Positions 34,044-50,031 of a stretch of DNA of 64,000 bases are shown one piece after another (position 1 is the first letter of the stretch; each line of letters begins with the position of its first letter). The stretch is taken from contig CM057841.1 of assembly GCA_030068075.1 (NCBI GenBank), positions 5,961,565 through 6,025,564 on the forward strand. The letters run 5' to 3'. Both the position numbers and the translations under genes were made by a program. The notes under the pieces are model-generated. The model did not search any database. It was not told the DNA's origin and saw only the letters and a program-made list of their open reading frames with translations. Source of the stretch: Paguma larvata (lineage: Eukaryota; Chordata; Mammalia; Carnivora; Viverridae).

Positions 34044-34215
34044 ATCAATGAAAGAAGAATAGAATAGTGAGTTGAGAAATAGACCTACAGTCAACTAATC
34101 TTTGACAAAGTAACAAAAGCAATGCAATGGAGTACAGATAATCTTTTCCTTTTCAACAAATATGTTGGAACAACTGGACATCCACGTGCAAAAAAAAAAA
34201 AATCTAGACATAGTC

Positions 34216-35182
34216 TGTCAGGAGCCATCTTGGGCTCACAGGTCAAGACGTCTCCCTGTGTGGAAAAGGCAGATGTTGCAAGGTCTCCTGCTGACCAACT
34301 GGCGCCCAGTACTATCTCCTTCTAATAACCTTTCAGGCCTGGACTTCTTGAACTGCTCTGGTTGGCCTCAAGGGATGTAATGCCCTTTGGTTGTATGGCA
34401 TTTGAAAAAAGGGACCTGGAGTGTGATGCCTTGATGAATAACATCTGAATGAGAGTAAACTGGCCAGAAGTAACCTCAAAGTTGCCTCTTGGGGATAGGT
34501 CACACAAATTGATCATACAGAATAGCAGTTATGAGTCAGTTAAGAATTAGCGTAACTTATGTAGACTTTTGGGCCCTATTGTGTAAATTCACTCACTCAT
34601 AACCAAAGGAACTTAGACAAGCATTAGAAATTCTGTCTCTACCAAGTGAGTTACACTTCCCCCATTGTAGTTTAGAAAGCTAGACAAAATGACTCCTAAC
34701 GCGTCTATAGATGATTAACATAGGTCTTAAGGCAACAATGTATGCACCACCTACTTGCTCAAGGTTACAATTACAACCCTGCTTTCTTCTTGGCCATCCT
34801 GTTTTTTCCCTGCCATAAATTTATGTAGCCCTACTTCAAAAACAGTATATGTTCATTAGCTTAGGAACAGAATCAAAAAATAGCTAAAATAAGACTGTCT
34901 CAAAAAAAAAAAAAAAAAAGACTGTCTCCTTCAAGGTCTGGAGGACTGACATAAAACACACTGTCTCCTTTCTTTATCGTCTAAGAAACAGTAATGCTCA
35001 CTGATGTAATGTCACACTCACTGCCTATTAATAAAGATACTGAGACCGGCAAAGCAGAGATGCCAGAGTTGCCAGAGATGCCTGCTTGGTGACCAGACTG
35101 CATTTTGTGGCTCTCTCATTCCTCTCGCCGCCACTGTCCATCCTTCAGGGACCCCTGGACTCTTCAGAGCTGGATTCTGGCA
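34216..35182 (+). mobile_element. Solo LTR, 6-bp target duplication, copy 2
   Basis: 967 bp starting TGTCAGGAGCCATCTTGGG and ending GATTCTGGCA, flanked by ATAGTC at 34210-34215 and 35183-35188. It is homologous to 4112-4894 but longer, partly from extra sequence around 34740-34990 including a poly(A)-only insertion. AATAAAGATACTGAGACC near 35030 is the matching polyadenylation block. L1 sequence joins cleanly across it. Confidence 0.88.
34891..34928 (+). repeat. Poly(A)-only insertion with target duplication
   Basis: AAGACTGTCTC at 34891-34901 and again at 34918-34928, separated only by about 16 A. It looks like a retrotransposition event that copied nothing but the tail. Confidence 0.65.
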
Positions 35183-36585
35183 ATAGTCTTTATTCCCGTC
35201 ACAAAAATGAACTCAAAGTGTATCACAGACCTAAATGTATAACAATGACCACAATGACTATAAAATTCCTAGAAGGTAATATAGGAAAAAAAACTTAGAT
35301 AACATTGGGTATGGTGATAACTTTTCCAATACAAAACCAAAGGCACAATACATTACAGAAATAATTGATAAGCTGGACTTCATTAAAATTCAAAACTTCT
35401 GCTCAGCAAAAGACAATGTCAAGAGAATAGAAGACAAGCCAGAGACCAGAAGAAAACATCTGCAAAGGGCACGTCTAATCAAAGACTGTTATTGAATATA
35501 TACAAAGAACTCTTAAAACCCTATAGCAACAACCCAAACACTCGATTTAAAAATGGGCAAAAAATACCATAGAAATAGGGGCAAAAGACCTTAACAGACA
35601 GCTCACCAAAGAAGATACACATATCACCACTGAGCATATGAAATGATGTTCAACATCATGTCATTAAGAAATAGCAAATTAAAACAGTGAAATACTACTA
35701 CACACCTCATAGAATTACCAATATCCAAAACACTGACAACGTCAAATGCCAGTGAGAATGTGGAGCAGCAGGAACTCTCATTCATTTCTGGTAGGAGTGC
35801 ACACTTGCACAGACACTGTGGAATACGGTATGACAGTGTCTAACAAAACCAAACATACTCTTACCGCGTGATCCAGTGATCGCACTCCTTGGTATTTACT
35901 CAAATGGGTTGAAAACATGTCCACAGAAAAACCTGCACACAGATGTTCATAGTAGCTTTATTCACAGTTGCCAAACTGGGAGGCAACTGGGATTTGTTTT
36001 AATAGACTAATGGATACATAAACCCTAGTACATTCATACAACGGAATATTATTCAGCACTAGAAGGAAGTGAACTTTCAAGCCATGAAAAAGACACATAT
36101 TGACCAAAAATATATATTGCTAAGTGAAAGTAATCTGAAAAAGCTACATACTGTGTGATTCCAAATATAGAACATTTAGGAAAAGGCAAAACTTTGGAGA
36201 CAGTAAAAAGATCAGTGGTTTCCAGGGGTTAAGGCACAGGGTGGGTGAATATGCAGAGCCTGAAGGACTGGCAGGGCAGTAAAATTATTCTGTGTGATAC
36301 GATGATGGATATGTAGCATCATACATGTGTCAAATCCATACAATGTACAACACCGAAAGCAAACTCTAACTTAAACTACGAAAAAAAGTGAACAATGAAC
36401 TTTGGGTGATAATGATGTGTAGGTTTAGGTTCACCGATCATAATGAATAAATAGCCCTAATATTGGATGTTCATAGTCGGGGAGGTTGTGCATCCAGGGA
36501 CAGGCAGGCAGTATACAGGAACTCTCTGAACTTTCTGCTCTATTTTGCTGTGAACCTAAAACTGCTCTAAAATAAATTTATTTTA

Positions 36586-36798
36586 GGGGCGCCTGGGTGG
36601 CTCAGTCAGTTAAGCGTCCAACTTCAGCTCAGGTCACGATCTTGTGGTCTGTGGGTTCGAGCCCTGTGTCAGGCTCTGTGCTGACAGCTTAGAGCCTGGA
36701 GTCTGGCTTCAGATTCTATGTCTCTCTCTCTCTCTTTGCCCCTCCCCTGTTCACACTGTCTCTCTCTCAAAAATAAACATTAAAAATTCAAAAAAAAA
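36586..36798 (+). mobile_element. Carnivore SINE, sense
   Basis: Head GGGGCGCCTGGGTGGCTCAG, directly after the L1 3' end. Confidence 0.95.
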
Positions 36799-36820
36799 TT
36801 TTAAGAAGTTTTATTTTAAC

Positions 36821-36966
36821 GGGACACCTGGTGGTTCAGTCAGTTGGGCATCTGACTTTTGATTTCGACTCAGGTAATGATCTTGCAGTTTGTGAGATTG
36901 GGCTCCTTGCTGACAACGTGGAGTCTGCTTGGGATTCTCTCTCCCTCTCAAAATAAATAAATAAAC
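36821..36966 (+). mobile_element. Carnivore SINE, sense, internally deleted
   Basis: GGGACACCTGGTGGTTCAGT start, with about 50 bp missing from the body and a shortened CT-rich part. Confidence 0.88.
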
Positions 36967-36984
36967 TTTAAAAAATAAGTTTAT

Positions 36985-37724
36985 TTAAAAATAAAAAGAG
37001 ATTATCACACTTTTAATCAAAAGCTTTTACATAATGGGAAAATGTACACATTTAGGGGCATGGAATGTACACGAGTGTCAGTAGCTCTTCATTCCCCTTT
37101 GATCTCTGGGTGAAAGTCAATGTGAAAAACAGGTTTATAATAAAAATGTCCTGCAGTTAGTTACTTAAGAAAAAATTCTAGGCACTCTCTACATACTGTT
37201 AGATTGTAGGGTGTGAAGGCAAAGTCTTCACTGCTTATTCTTAGCTCCTCACAATTATTCAGAACCTTGAAAGTAATTCGATTCTAGAAACTGATAGATG
37301 GCTAATTCTTATCCAACTGCATTATGAATCTGAGTTGTAGGATATTAGCACATGGTTCTAGAAGGAAGATGGGGGAGGGTCCTAGTCACATACATACAGA
37401 TCCTCAGTGCACAGCTGTAGCATCTGTTCTGTAACAACGGAACCTTGAGTGTTATCCTGATGAGAGGCGGAGTAGCAGGCTCGGTCCCGAACAGAGACTA
37501 GGACTCGGAAAGGAACACTCCAACATGCAGCACAGCACCCCAGGGCACTCCTGTAACTGCAGTTTCTGAATGCATTCTTTTCTTTGTGACTCCATTCTGC
37601 TTCCAAAAACTGTTCCTGCCAATTCTTTTCCAACAGGGCAAAGAGATATTTTGCTGGCTTGGCAAACTAAACCTTTATTAGAATTCTGAATTGATTAGTC
37701 TCCTTTTAAGTCCATTCAATTGTT
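36985..37724. other. 740 bp without a recognised gene
   Basis: The minus-strand ORF at 37382-37633 (83 codons) is cysteine-containing and not low-complexity, but I recognise no family and see no start context or splice partner. It could be a fragment of a processed pseudogene. Confidence 0.35.
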
Positions 37725-37740
37725 AGAAAATGTACTTTCG

Positions 37741-37965
37741 GGGCGCCTGGGTGGCTCAGTCGGTTGAGCGGCCGACTTCGGCTCCGGTCATGATCTCACA
37801 GTCTGAGAGTTCAAGCCCCACGTCGGGCTCTGTGCTGACAGCTCAGAGCCTGGAGCCTGCTTCCGATTCTGTGTCTCCCTCTCTCTCTGCCCCTCCCCTG
37901 CTCACGCTCTGTCTCTATGTCTCTCAAAAAATAAATAAATGTTAAAAAAAAATTAAAAAAAAAAA
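37741..37965 (+). mobile_element. Carnivore SINE, sense, young-looking
   Basis: Very close to consensus, with a perfect 16-bp duplication AGAAAATGTACTTTCG at 37725-37740 and 37966-37981. Confidence 0.96.
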
Positions 37966-37981
37966 AGAAAATGTACTTTCG

Positions 37982-39759
37982 CTCAGTTCCTGACATGCAG
38001 TCCTTTTCCTCACTACTGAAGACGATACTGTCCAATCTTAGAATCTGATTTTCACCAGTCTAGATTTTAGCTTCACTCTTCATAGCTTGCCTCCTAGTTA
38101 TTCTAGTGAACTGCTTCTCATTCTCTATACCGTGAGGAAATAATCGACTTAAATATGATTTTCACCAGAAAACATTTCACATTTACCATATTAAAAAAAA
38201 CACATCTCTCATTTTCTAGAATTGTGCCACTTTCTGATATTTTAATCTGTGGCTTCTAACATGATTCATCTCTTGTTGCTTCTCCCTCTCCTACTTCTCT
38301 CACTTCTGCTGCTGTATCACTCTCTTGCTTTACCCTATGTGTTTGCTCTCCAATTCTCTGATCCAAGATCACACCTGGCCACACACAATTTACTAAATGC
38401 ATACACTTGTAAAAGTGTACTAAACTTCCTGAAAGGAGGACACAGGAGAATGATGAGCCATCCGGAGTGACTCCTCAGATGTGGAATATTCTCCATATGG
38501 CTTTATTCCTGGCAAATGAAGACGAAGTGTTACCGAGTTGTCCTAGATGTCAGACATTTTCTGTTTTTCATATGATTTGGTAGAATCCTCAAGAATGGAG
38601 TTGTGGTTTTGATATAGTTATGAAACCTAATCTTTATAGTGCAATCAGATTGCATTTGCCTTCTGTCTGCCATTCCATTTGCCTTTTGAAACCTTCATGT
38701 TGCCTTTTCACGTTGCAGAGCCCCGGCCATTTCTATAATGCATCTTGCAGATGAGGGTGAGACGACACAATGTGTGGGAAGCTCCCAATTCAGGCAGAGA
38801 CTCCAAATCTCATGACACCACCTGGATTATGATTAATGTCTCTCTAGATGGCTGAGGACATGCTTAAGAAATCAGGATTGTGCTTCCATAGGAAAACGCC
38901 CTGTGATCGGCAAAAGAGAAAAATCTTCTTTCCCCTCTTAAAGGGAGAAAACATGAATTTCAGGAAGAGACTGAGTTACATTAGATTGCAAAGTTTTAAA
39001 TGATTTTATGAGTTAAAGTTCAAATGTTTTCCTAAGATGTTTTTCCTAACTGTAAGCGGCTTTCATCGAATCTCATCTTGTTTCTTGACCCCTTTGCTCT
39101 TTTTGTTCCTCCTACTCACAAATACCTGTGATTTACGGAAACCTTTTAAATCCTATTTCTGGTCTGAGTGACTGGATTCCAGGATGAGGCAATGATGTTT
39201 GCTAGGAGTTTATTTGTTTTACAAATGGTATTAGTGGTCATGAATTATAAATTAAAAACCTTGTCGGACTTCTGTGTTTGAGAGAAGAAATACTGTTTCA
39301 AATGAAACACAACCCCACACCGAAGGGACTAAGGGATTCCGTCCTGACAGAATGGGCAAGAACACACAAATGTCATTTGTGATGTGGGCAGCTCTCTTCC
39401 CAACTTCCAGAAAATATGTGAATGTTTGTTTTTCTCCCTGTAACTAGACTTTCAACAACTCTCGTGTAGGGTACAGGGCAGTTTTTCAGTCACTGCTGAC
39501 ACCAGACGGACCTCAAAACCCCAAATCTTACTGCTTTCGTCTTCTTACTCAGTGCTCTGTAACTGTTCACAGTAATCTCCTGTGATCCTTTTGTGTGGTA
39601 TCGGCTGCAAAACCTCCACTTTTTATATAATTTTAATGGGATCCTTTCTGTTTTTCATCTTGGCTCATCTAGCTAGTTTTGTCAATTTTGCTTGTCTTAA
39701 AACAAAACGATTTCTCTCTCAAAGTAAATATGTAAACAAATAAAAAAAAAAAAAAAAGG
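37982..39759. other. About 1.8 kb without recognised genes or repeats
   Basis: AT-rich. The ORF at 38249-38470 starts with a leucine-rich run that could resemble a signal peptide, but the rest has no recognised domain. No LTR ends or SINE heads seen. Confidence 0.45.
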
Positions 39760-39760
39760 A

Positions 39761-39960
39761 GGGGCACCTGGAAGGCCCAGCTGGTTAAGTGTCTGACTCT
39801 TGATTCAGCTTAGGTTGTGATCCCACGGTTCGCGGGATCAAGCCCTGCATTGGGATCTGCACTGACAGCGCACAGCCTGCTTGGAGTTCTCTCTCTCTCT
39901 CCCTCTCTCTGCCCCTCCCCTGCTCATTCTCTCTCAAAATAAATAAACATTATAAAAAAA
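39761..39960 (+). mobile_element. Carnivore SINE, sense
   Basis: GGGGCACCTGGAAGGCCCAG head preceded by a 16-A run. Tail AAATAAACATTATAAAAAAA. Confidence 0.92.
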
Positions 39961-40479
39961 GTATTAGCTTCATTGATCATTTCCGTTGTTTTTCTAGTCT
40001 CTATTTCATTTATTTCTTCTCTAATCTTTATCATTTATTTTCTTCAGCTAATTTGAGGCTTATTCTTTTTCTAATTCCTGACACTCTAAAGTAAGGTCGT
40101 TTACTTGAGATCCATCTTCTATCTTAATGTAGGCATTTAGATCTATAATCTTTCCTTATAACTGCTTTCCCTCCATCCAATATATTTTGGTATGTTGTGT
40201 TTTAATTTTCTTTTGTTTGAAGATAATTTTTGATCTCCCTTTTGATTTCTTCTTTGACCCACTGGTTGTTCAGGAGTGTGTTGTTCAATTTCCATTTATT
40301 TGTGAGTTCACCCATTTTCATCCTGTTGTTTATTTCTAATTTAATACCACTGTGGTCGGAAAAGATATTAGATATTATTTCAGCCTCCTTAAATTTGTTC
40401 AGACTTGTTTTGTGGCACATGATCTTCTTTTGTTTTCTCATTATCTTATTTGCCAAAATTCATTTTAAAACTTAAAAAA
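39961..40479 (-). mobile_element. L1 ORF2 fragment, antisense
   Basis: Classic antisense L1 text: TTTGATTTCTTCTTTGACCC, TGTGGTCGGAAAAGATATT and TTAATACCACTGTGG. The minus-strand ORF at 40202-40456 is ORF2 central-region remnant. Confidence 0.85.
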
Positions 40480-40686
40480 AATTTTTTTTAATGTTTATTT
40501 TTGAGAGAGAGAGAGAGCACGAGCAGCAGAGGGGCAGAGAGAGAGGCAGACACAGAATCTGAAGCAGGCTCCAGGCTCCAAGCTGTCAGCACAGACCTGG
40601 ACACGGGGCTTGAACCCTCGAACTGCGAGATCATGTCCTGAGCTGAAGTCGGACACTCAACCTGACTAAGCCACCCAGGCGCCTCT
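40480..40686 (-). mobile_element. Carnivore SINE, antisense
   Basis: TTAATGTTTATTTTTGAGAG tail side and AGCCACCCAGGCGCCTC head side. Confidence 0.93.
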
Positions 40687-41760
40687 GACAAAATTCTTTT
40701 AAAAAAGCGGGTAAAAGATGTGAATCAACACTGTACCAAAGAAGATCTACATCTGGCAAATAGACAAATGAAAAAATGCTCAACATCATGAAACATCAGG
40801 GAAATTCACCTAAAACCACAGTGAAATATTGCTAAATATTCATTAAAACAGTCAAAATTTTAAAAGACTAACTGTATCTACTACTGGCAAAGATATGGAA
40901 GAACCAGAACTCTCATACACTGCTAGTAGAAAGAACCATTTTTTTTAATGTTTATTTTTTATTTTTTGAGAGACAGAGCACAAGCACGGGGAAGGGCAGA
41001 GAGAGAGGGAGACACAGAATCCGAAGCAGGCCCCAGGCTCTGAGCTGTCAGCACAGAGTCCAACACAAGGCTTGAACCCACAAACTGCAAGATCACAACC
41101 TGAGCCAAAGTCCGACGCTCAGCCGACTGAGCCCCCAGGCGGCCCAGAGAACCATTTTAGACCAGTTTGACATTTCTTAAAAAGTTAAGACATTTACCTA
41201 GCCTGTGACTCCAGCATTGCACTCTGAAGTACTAACACAAGAGAAATGAAAGACAGCCACATAAAGAATTGTATTAAAGTGTCTAGCAATTTTATTTGTA
41301 ACAACCGAAACTGGAAAGAAGTCAATATCCATCAAGAGATGAATGAAAATACAAATAGCGGTAGTTCACAGATAATCATACTTCTCAGCAATATAAAAAT
41401 AACGAACTATTATATAAGTAATATTGCTGAATCTGAAAATAAACATTCCGCAGAGGGTATCCATGGCAGTAAAAGAAAAAGAAAATTAAGATGTATTACT
41501 TCAATCAGATAAAATTCTAGACAATGCAAACTAATCTGTTATAAAGGAAAGTAAACCAACGGTTGCCTGAGGGGCAGGCAGGGCAGAGACAGAGGGAGAG
41601 AGAAAGGTGTCATTATAAACATGGGAGTGACGGATAGGTCCATTATCATGACTGGGATGAGTTTCCTGGGTTATTTAGTTGTACAGTTTAAACACGTACA
41701 GTTTACTGCATGTGATCTACACCTTAGCAAAGCTTTAGAAACATGGTTCAAATAAAAATC
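40687..41760 (+). mobile_element. Old L1 ORF2 C-terminus and 3' UTR
   Basis: AAAAATGCTCAACATCATG and CTACTGGCAAAGATATGGA mark the ORF2 end. The 3' UTR ends around CTACACCTTAGCAAAGC. Interrupted by the SINE at 40937. Confidence 0.75.
40937..41145 (-). mobile_element. Carnivore SINE, antisense, in L1
   Basis: AGAACCATTTT borders it on both sides (around 40931 and 41146), a target duplication. Confidence 0.93.
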
Positions 41761-42245
41761 TGGATTTCCTACTGTTTTGTAAAACCCTCCAATATGGACT
41801 CTACCATCTCTCCTCATGCCCCAGGAGGGGATGCCCTCCTCAGTGATACCAAATATTGGTGAGCAATGAAAGCCATTTCCACTTGATTCAAAGGGACTGC
41901 AGGCTGAGGCACAAAGGTCACATCACTGACCAAGACATCTCCCTTCTTTCTACACTTAGATTTCTTCCCTGTGCAGCAATGGCCTTGAGATAGCCCAAAA
42001 GAGCTGTAAGATTCGTAAAACCTTTAGATTACTTTTTCTGACAGGCCCTCAGTTATACAAGATACATTCTTCTGGAAATCCTGAGAATTTCTGTACTGCC
42101 TCATCCTTCACAGTCACAAGGACTACAAACATCATGGACACCCTTTTAGAAGAGGCACAACCTAACCAGTTTGTTGTTGTCTCCTCACTCCCTGTAAGTG
42201 CAGTCTTTTATAACAATTATGAGTCTCCCTGTAACTTCTCTTTAA
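41761..42245. other. About 480 bp without a recognised feature
   Basis: No ORF or repeat recognised. Being beyond the finger exon of copy B on the minus strand, it could include old KZFP 3' UTR. Confidence 0.35.
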
Positions 42246-42408
42246 AAAAAAATGTTTATTTATTTTGAGAGAAAGAGAGAATCCCAAGCAGGCTCCCTGG
42301 TGCCAGCACAGAGCCCCATTTGGGGCTCGAGTCCACAACCATGAGATGATGCCCTGAGCCAGAATCGAGAGTCAGACACTTAACCGACTGAGCCACCCAG
42401 GTGCCCCA
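42246..42408 (-). mobile_element. Carnivore SINE, antisense, shortened
   Basis: GAGCCACCCAGGTGCCCC at the right. The CT-rich body is partly deleted. Confidence 0.9.
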
Positions 42409-42992
42409 TCCCCCTATAATCTTTCAACCAGTGCCACTAACCTAAAGAATTCTAGATACCAGGGCACATGCTCCCTTGCAGGACCTGAGGAAGAGATTTC
42501 CCTTACCGGTGCTGAGCACAGCACCACATCCCCTATGAATGAATAAGAGAACAACTTGTTACTCCCACAAACACTAGAGGTTGTCACAACTGTCTCCTCC
42601 TCAGGCTGACCTCTGAACCTACAAAACACCATGACATCCAAGCATCCAAGCTCCAAATAAGGACCATAAGGCCCTGCAGTCTTTCCAGGGGGGCACAAGC
42701 AGCAACACAAACTAGGCCAAAATGAGAGCTACATGTATTCTGCTGTAATATTGTCCCATCTGAGGCACACAAAATTTGGGGTCCCAACAAAAGCCAGTCA
42801 CACTTTCATGCTAGCACAACTCGCTTGTTCTCAGCAGAACTGCTCAAATAGTTGCTTTCAAGCCACCACATCCACAGGGACTGGAACTCCCAAGATTAAA
42901 AGGAGTTTAATCTTACTCATTACACAAACCAGAACAGTGGAAGGCAGTCTGTTCCCACGCTTGTGGTTTGGAGGCCAGAAAATTCTATCACG
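42409..42992. other. About 580 bp without a recognised gene
   Basis: Overlapping ORFs on both strands have no recognised domain. Confidence 0.4.
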
Positions 42993-43005
42993 AGAGTCAC
43001 GTGAG

Positions 43006-43198
43006 GAGCACCTGGGTGGCTCAATGGTTGAGCAACTGACTTCAGCTCAGGTGACAATCTCATGGTTCCTGAGTTGGAGCCCTTTATCAGGCTCTCTGCT
43101 GTCAGCAGAGCCCACTTCAGATCCTGTCCTCGTCTCGTTCTCTGCCTCTCCCCGGCTTGCACACATGCACTCACTCTCTCAAAAATAAACATAAAAAA
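43006..43198 (+). mobile_element. Carnivore SINE, sense
   Basis: AGAGTCACGTGAG (42993-43005) and AGAGTCATGTGAG (43199-43211) flank it as the target duplication. Confidence 0.93.
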
Positions 43199-43256
43199 AG
43201 AGTCATGTGAGACCAATGACATCCCTGAAAAAGGAAGTCTGTTTTTAAATCATGAG

Positions 43257-43672
43257 TGTTAGAATTTAGAATGGCACAGAAAAGGAGAGAGAGAGAAAAA
43301 AAGGAGACGAAAATCAAGTGAGGGAAACAGCAAGAGATTGTATTGGGGGGACCAAAGTTCCCAGGCGAGGTTCCGTGACTCGCAGGTAGGGGAGTCAGGG
43401 AAGTCGCACCTGGGGAGGGCGAGGGCAGGTCTTTTAAGTTGTGACAGTTCTGGTTGGATTCCGGCTGGGGTTGGCGCCAAATATGGTGTTTAGCTGCGCT
43501 GGATCCTTGTGATTCATACCAAGAGTGATGGTTCCTCTTGGGGTGCTGGATTCTCGTGATTGGCTAGGGGTTGTTCTTCGCGGGGTTTTTCTCGTTGAGA
43601 CATTTCGTGGTGTAATGGTGCAATCAGCAGGTAGGGGGTGGTGATTTGTCTGGGGCCAGGAGGAGGCTAACA
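43257..43672 (-). mobile_element. Solo LTR, antisense, 5-bp target duplication
   Basis: 416 bp with perfect inverted ends TGTTAG and CTAACA, flanked by ATGAG at 43252-43256 and 43673-43677. On the minus strand it has a TTAAAAG box (about 43438-43432) and, about 85 bp on, CCCAATACAATCTCTTGC. That looks like a gammaretroviral R region with the signal AATAAA changed to AATACA. The GC-rich U3/R is unlike its surroundings. Confidence 0.75.
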
Positions 43673-43900
43673 ATGAGCAGAGTCAGAAACGAGAAAGGAA
43701 TGAATGCTCAGGCTTCTCAGACACCCTTCCATGAATGGGAGAAGAGGGAAATGTTACTGCCCGGAACACAATGTAGTTAGTGAATGATACATACCATGGC
43801 ACCTTCCCCGGGGTAGACGGGGTAGACACAGAACGGCTTCTGCCACAGAACTAGGGGCATACACCTGGCAATGGCAGATTTGAAAACATACCTCTCCCAG

Positions 43901-44097
43901 AGGTGCCTGGATGGCTCAGTCACGTAAGCATCTGACTTCAGCTCATGTCACAATCTCACGGTTGGGGAGTCTGAGCCCCACATCAGGCTATGCGCTGACA
44001 GCACAGAGCACAGCCTGCTTGGGATCCTCTGTCTCCCATCTCTCTGCCCCTCTCCCACTCACTCCCTCTCAAAAATAAACAAACAACCATAAAAAAG
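43901..44097 (+). mobile_element. Carnivore SINE, sense, first of a tandem pair
   Basis: AGGTGCCTGGATGGCTCAGT head. AAAACATACCTC lies before it (43883-43894) and after the second SINE (44316-44327), so the pair shares one outer duplication. Confidence 0.9.
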
Positions 44098-44315
44098 TGG
44101 GGTAACTAGGTGGCTCAGTCGGTTAAGTCCGACTTCAGCTAAGGTTATGATCTTACGGTTTTTTAATGTGACCCCCACATATGGCTCTGTGCTGACAGTT
44201 CAGAGCCTGGAGCCTGCTTCAGATTCTGTGTCTCCCTCTCTCTCTGCCCCTCCCCTGCTTGCACTCTCTCTCTCTCAAAAGTAAAATAAACATTAAAAAA
44301 AATTAAAAAAAACAA
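44098..44315 (+). mobile_element. Carnivore SINE, sense, inserted in the tail of the previous SINE
   Basis: Head GGGGTAACTAGGTGGCTCAG starts straight after the AAAAAAG tail of the preceding copy. Confidence 0.9.
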
Positions 44316-44429
44316 AAAACATACCTCACACATACCTGGAATTTGGTGGCTATTTAGATCCCTCACACGGGACCACCTCCAGGGTTCTAGGCAGTACAGA
44401 GATCGCACAGCCCCCACGTATCTATGGTA

Positions 44430-45398
44430 ATGACCTAAATTTCCCACATGACCTTCCTGGTGACACCGCGTCCTCCTGAGCACTCAGCACACGCAGAAGG
44501 CCTCCGGTCAGTGTGAGCTTCCCAATGCTGAAGGATTTCCCATATTCCCCGTCCTCAAAACGCCATTCTCTGGTGTGCATTCTCAAGCTGAAGGAGCACA
44601 AGACTGGCTCCAAGATTTCCCCCATTCCCCACAGCCACGAGGCCTGGAATCAGTGTGAAACCTCAGGTTCACGAGACTGATCTGTAAGTAAAGAGGTGCC
44701 CACATTCCCTGAGCAAACAAGCCTCTGTCCACTGTAACCTCTGTGATGCTCAATTATTGTTGCTAAATAATTTCCCCCATCCCCCACACCCAAGGCCCTC
44801 TTCCAGTGCGACCTCTCCAATGGTGGCTGAGGCGGTGCGTTCTGCCGCAAGACCCCACACGCACCACACGTGGAACATCTTTCTCTCAAGTGGTCTCTCT
44901 GGTGTTGGCTAGGTGTGTATTTGTTCTTGGAAGCTTTCACGCATCCTCCCCGTTTCGAATGAATTTTCATACCATGTAAGGTCACTGCACACTCGGTACT
45001 CTCTTGGGCTTCTCCACAGTGTGAGGGATTTACATTAGAGAGATCCTGAGCTGCTGGAGAAGTCCTTCCCGAAGTCCTTCTGACCCCCCTGCCGGTCAAG
45101 CGCTTCCAGGACACACAGAACGTGTAGCTTTTCACAAATGAGGCTCTGCTCCCCAAGTGGTTCTCTCCGACGTGCTGTTTCTGGAACTATGGAAGGTCTG
45201 CAGTGAAACATTCACTGCCCGCTTGCCCCATGGGTGTATGGCCTCTGCCTGGTATATGCTCCCTGGTGCAGCCAAGTGCAAAACGTCCCTCAAGACAAGG
45301 CTATACACCTCACGGGAGCAGGCCTTCTGGGCAGACACAGCTGCCTTGGAGTCCTGGCCTATGACGCGCCTACAGAAATGCTCCTCCAAACCAACCAC
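44430..45398 (-). pseudogene. Finger exon of KZFP copy B, degraded
   Basis: A TTTCAG acceptor with a pyrimidine-rich run precedes 45398. Joining to the KRAB exon gives the frame GGT GGT TGG, which meets TAG at 45372-45370. In another frame the pre-finger linker is recognisable (45350-45290, SKAAVSAQKACSREV). Degenerate fingers follow: around 44830-44690 a finger skeleton EHHRGYSGQRLVCSGNVG has lost Cys and His ligands, and around 44585-44520 HTREWRFEDGEYGKSF keeps the linker and GKSF but neither Cys. At least one frameshift separates these parts. No finger with a full C2H2 set was found. Confidence 0.8.
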
Positions 45399-49998
<4,600 letters not shown>

Positions 49999-50031
49999 CT
50001 GAGCCAGGTCCCTGCCCGCGACCGCCGCCAT
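49999..50031 (-). CDS. KZFP copy B: first coding exon part, donor mutated
   Basis: ATG at 50031 starts 11 codons, MAAVAGRDLAQ, ending CAG at 49999. The following bases are GCAACC (49998-49993), where copies A and C have GTAAAC. GC donors are used at about 1% of mammalian introns but usually with a strong GCAAGT context, so splicing here is doubtful. Confidence 0.75.

Larger units (their letters stand above)
33120..36580 (+). mobile_element. Old 5'-truncated L1, interrupted three times
   Basis: ORF2 reverse-transcriptase-region and C-terminal remnants run from about 33150 (AAAATGAAATACTTAGGTAT) to a 3' UTR ending near 36580. It is interrupted by SINEs (33582 and 33832) and a solo LTR (34216-35182). 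The frame is destroyed by many stops. Confidence 0.85.
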
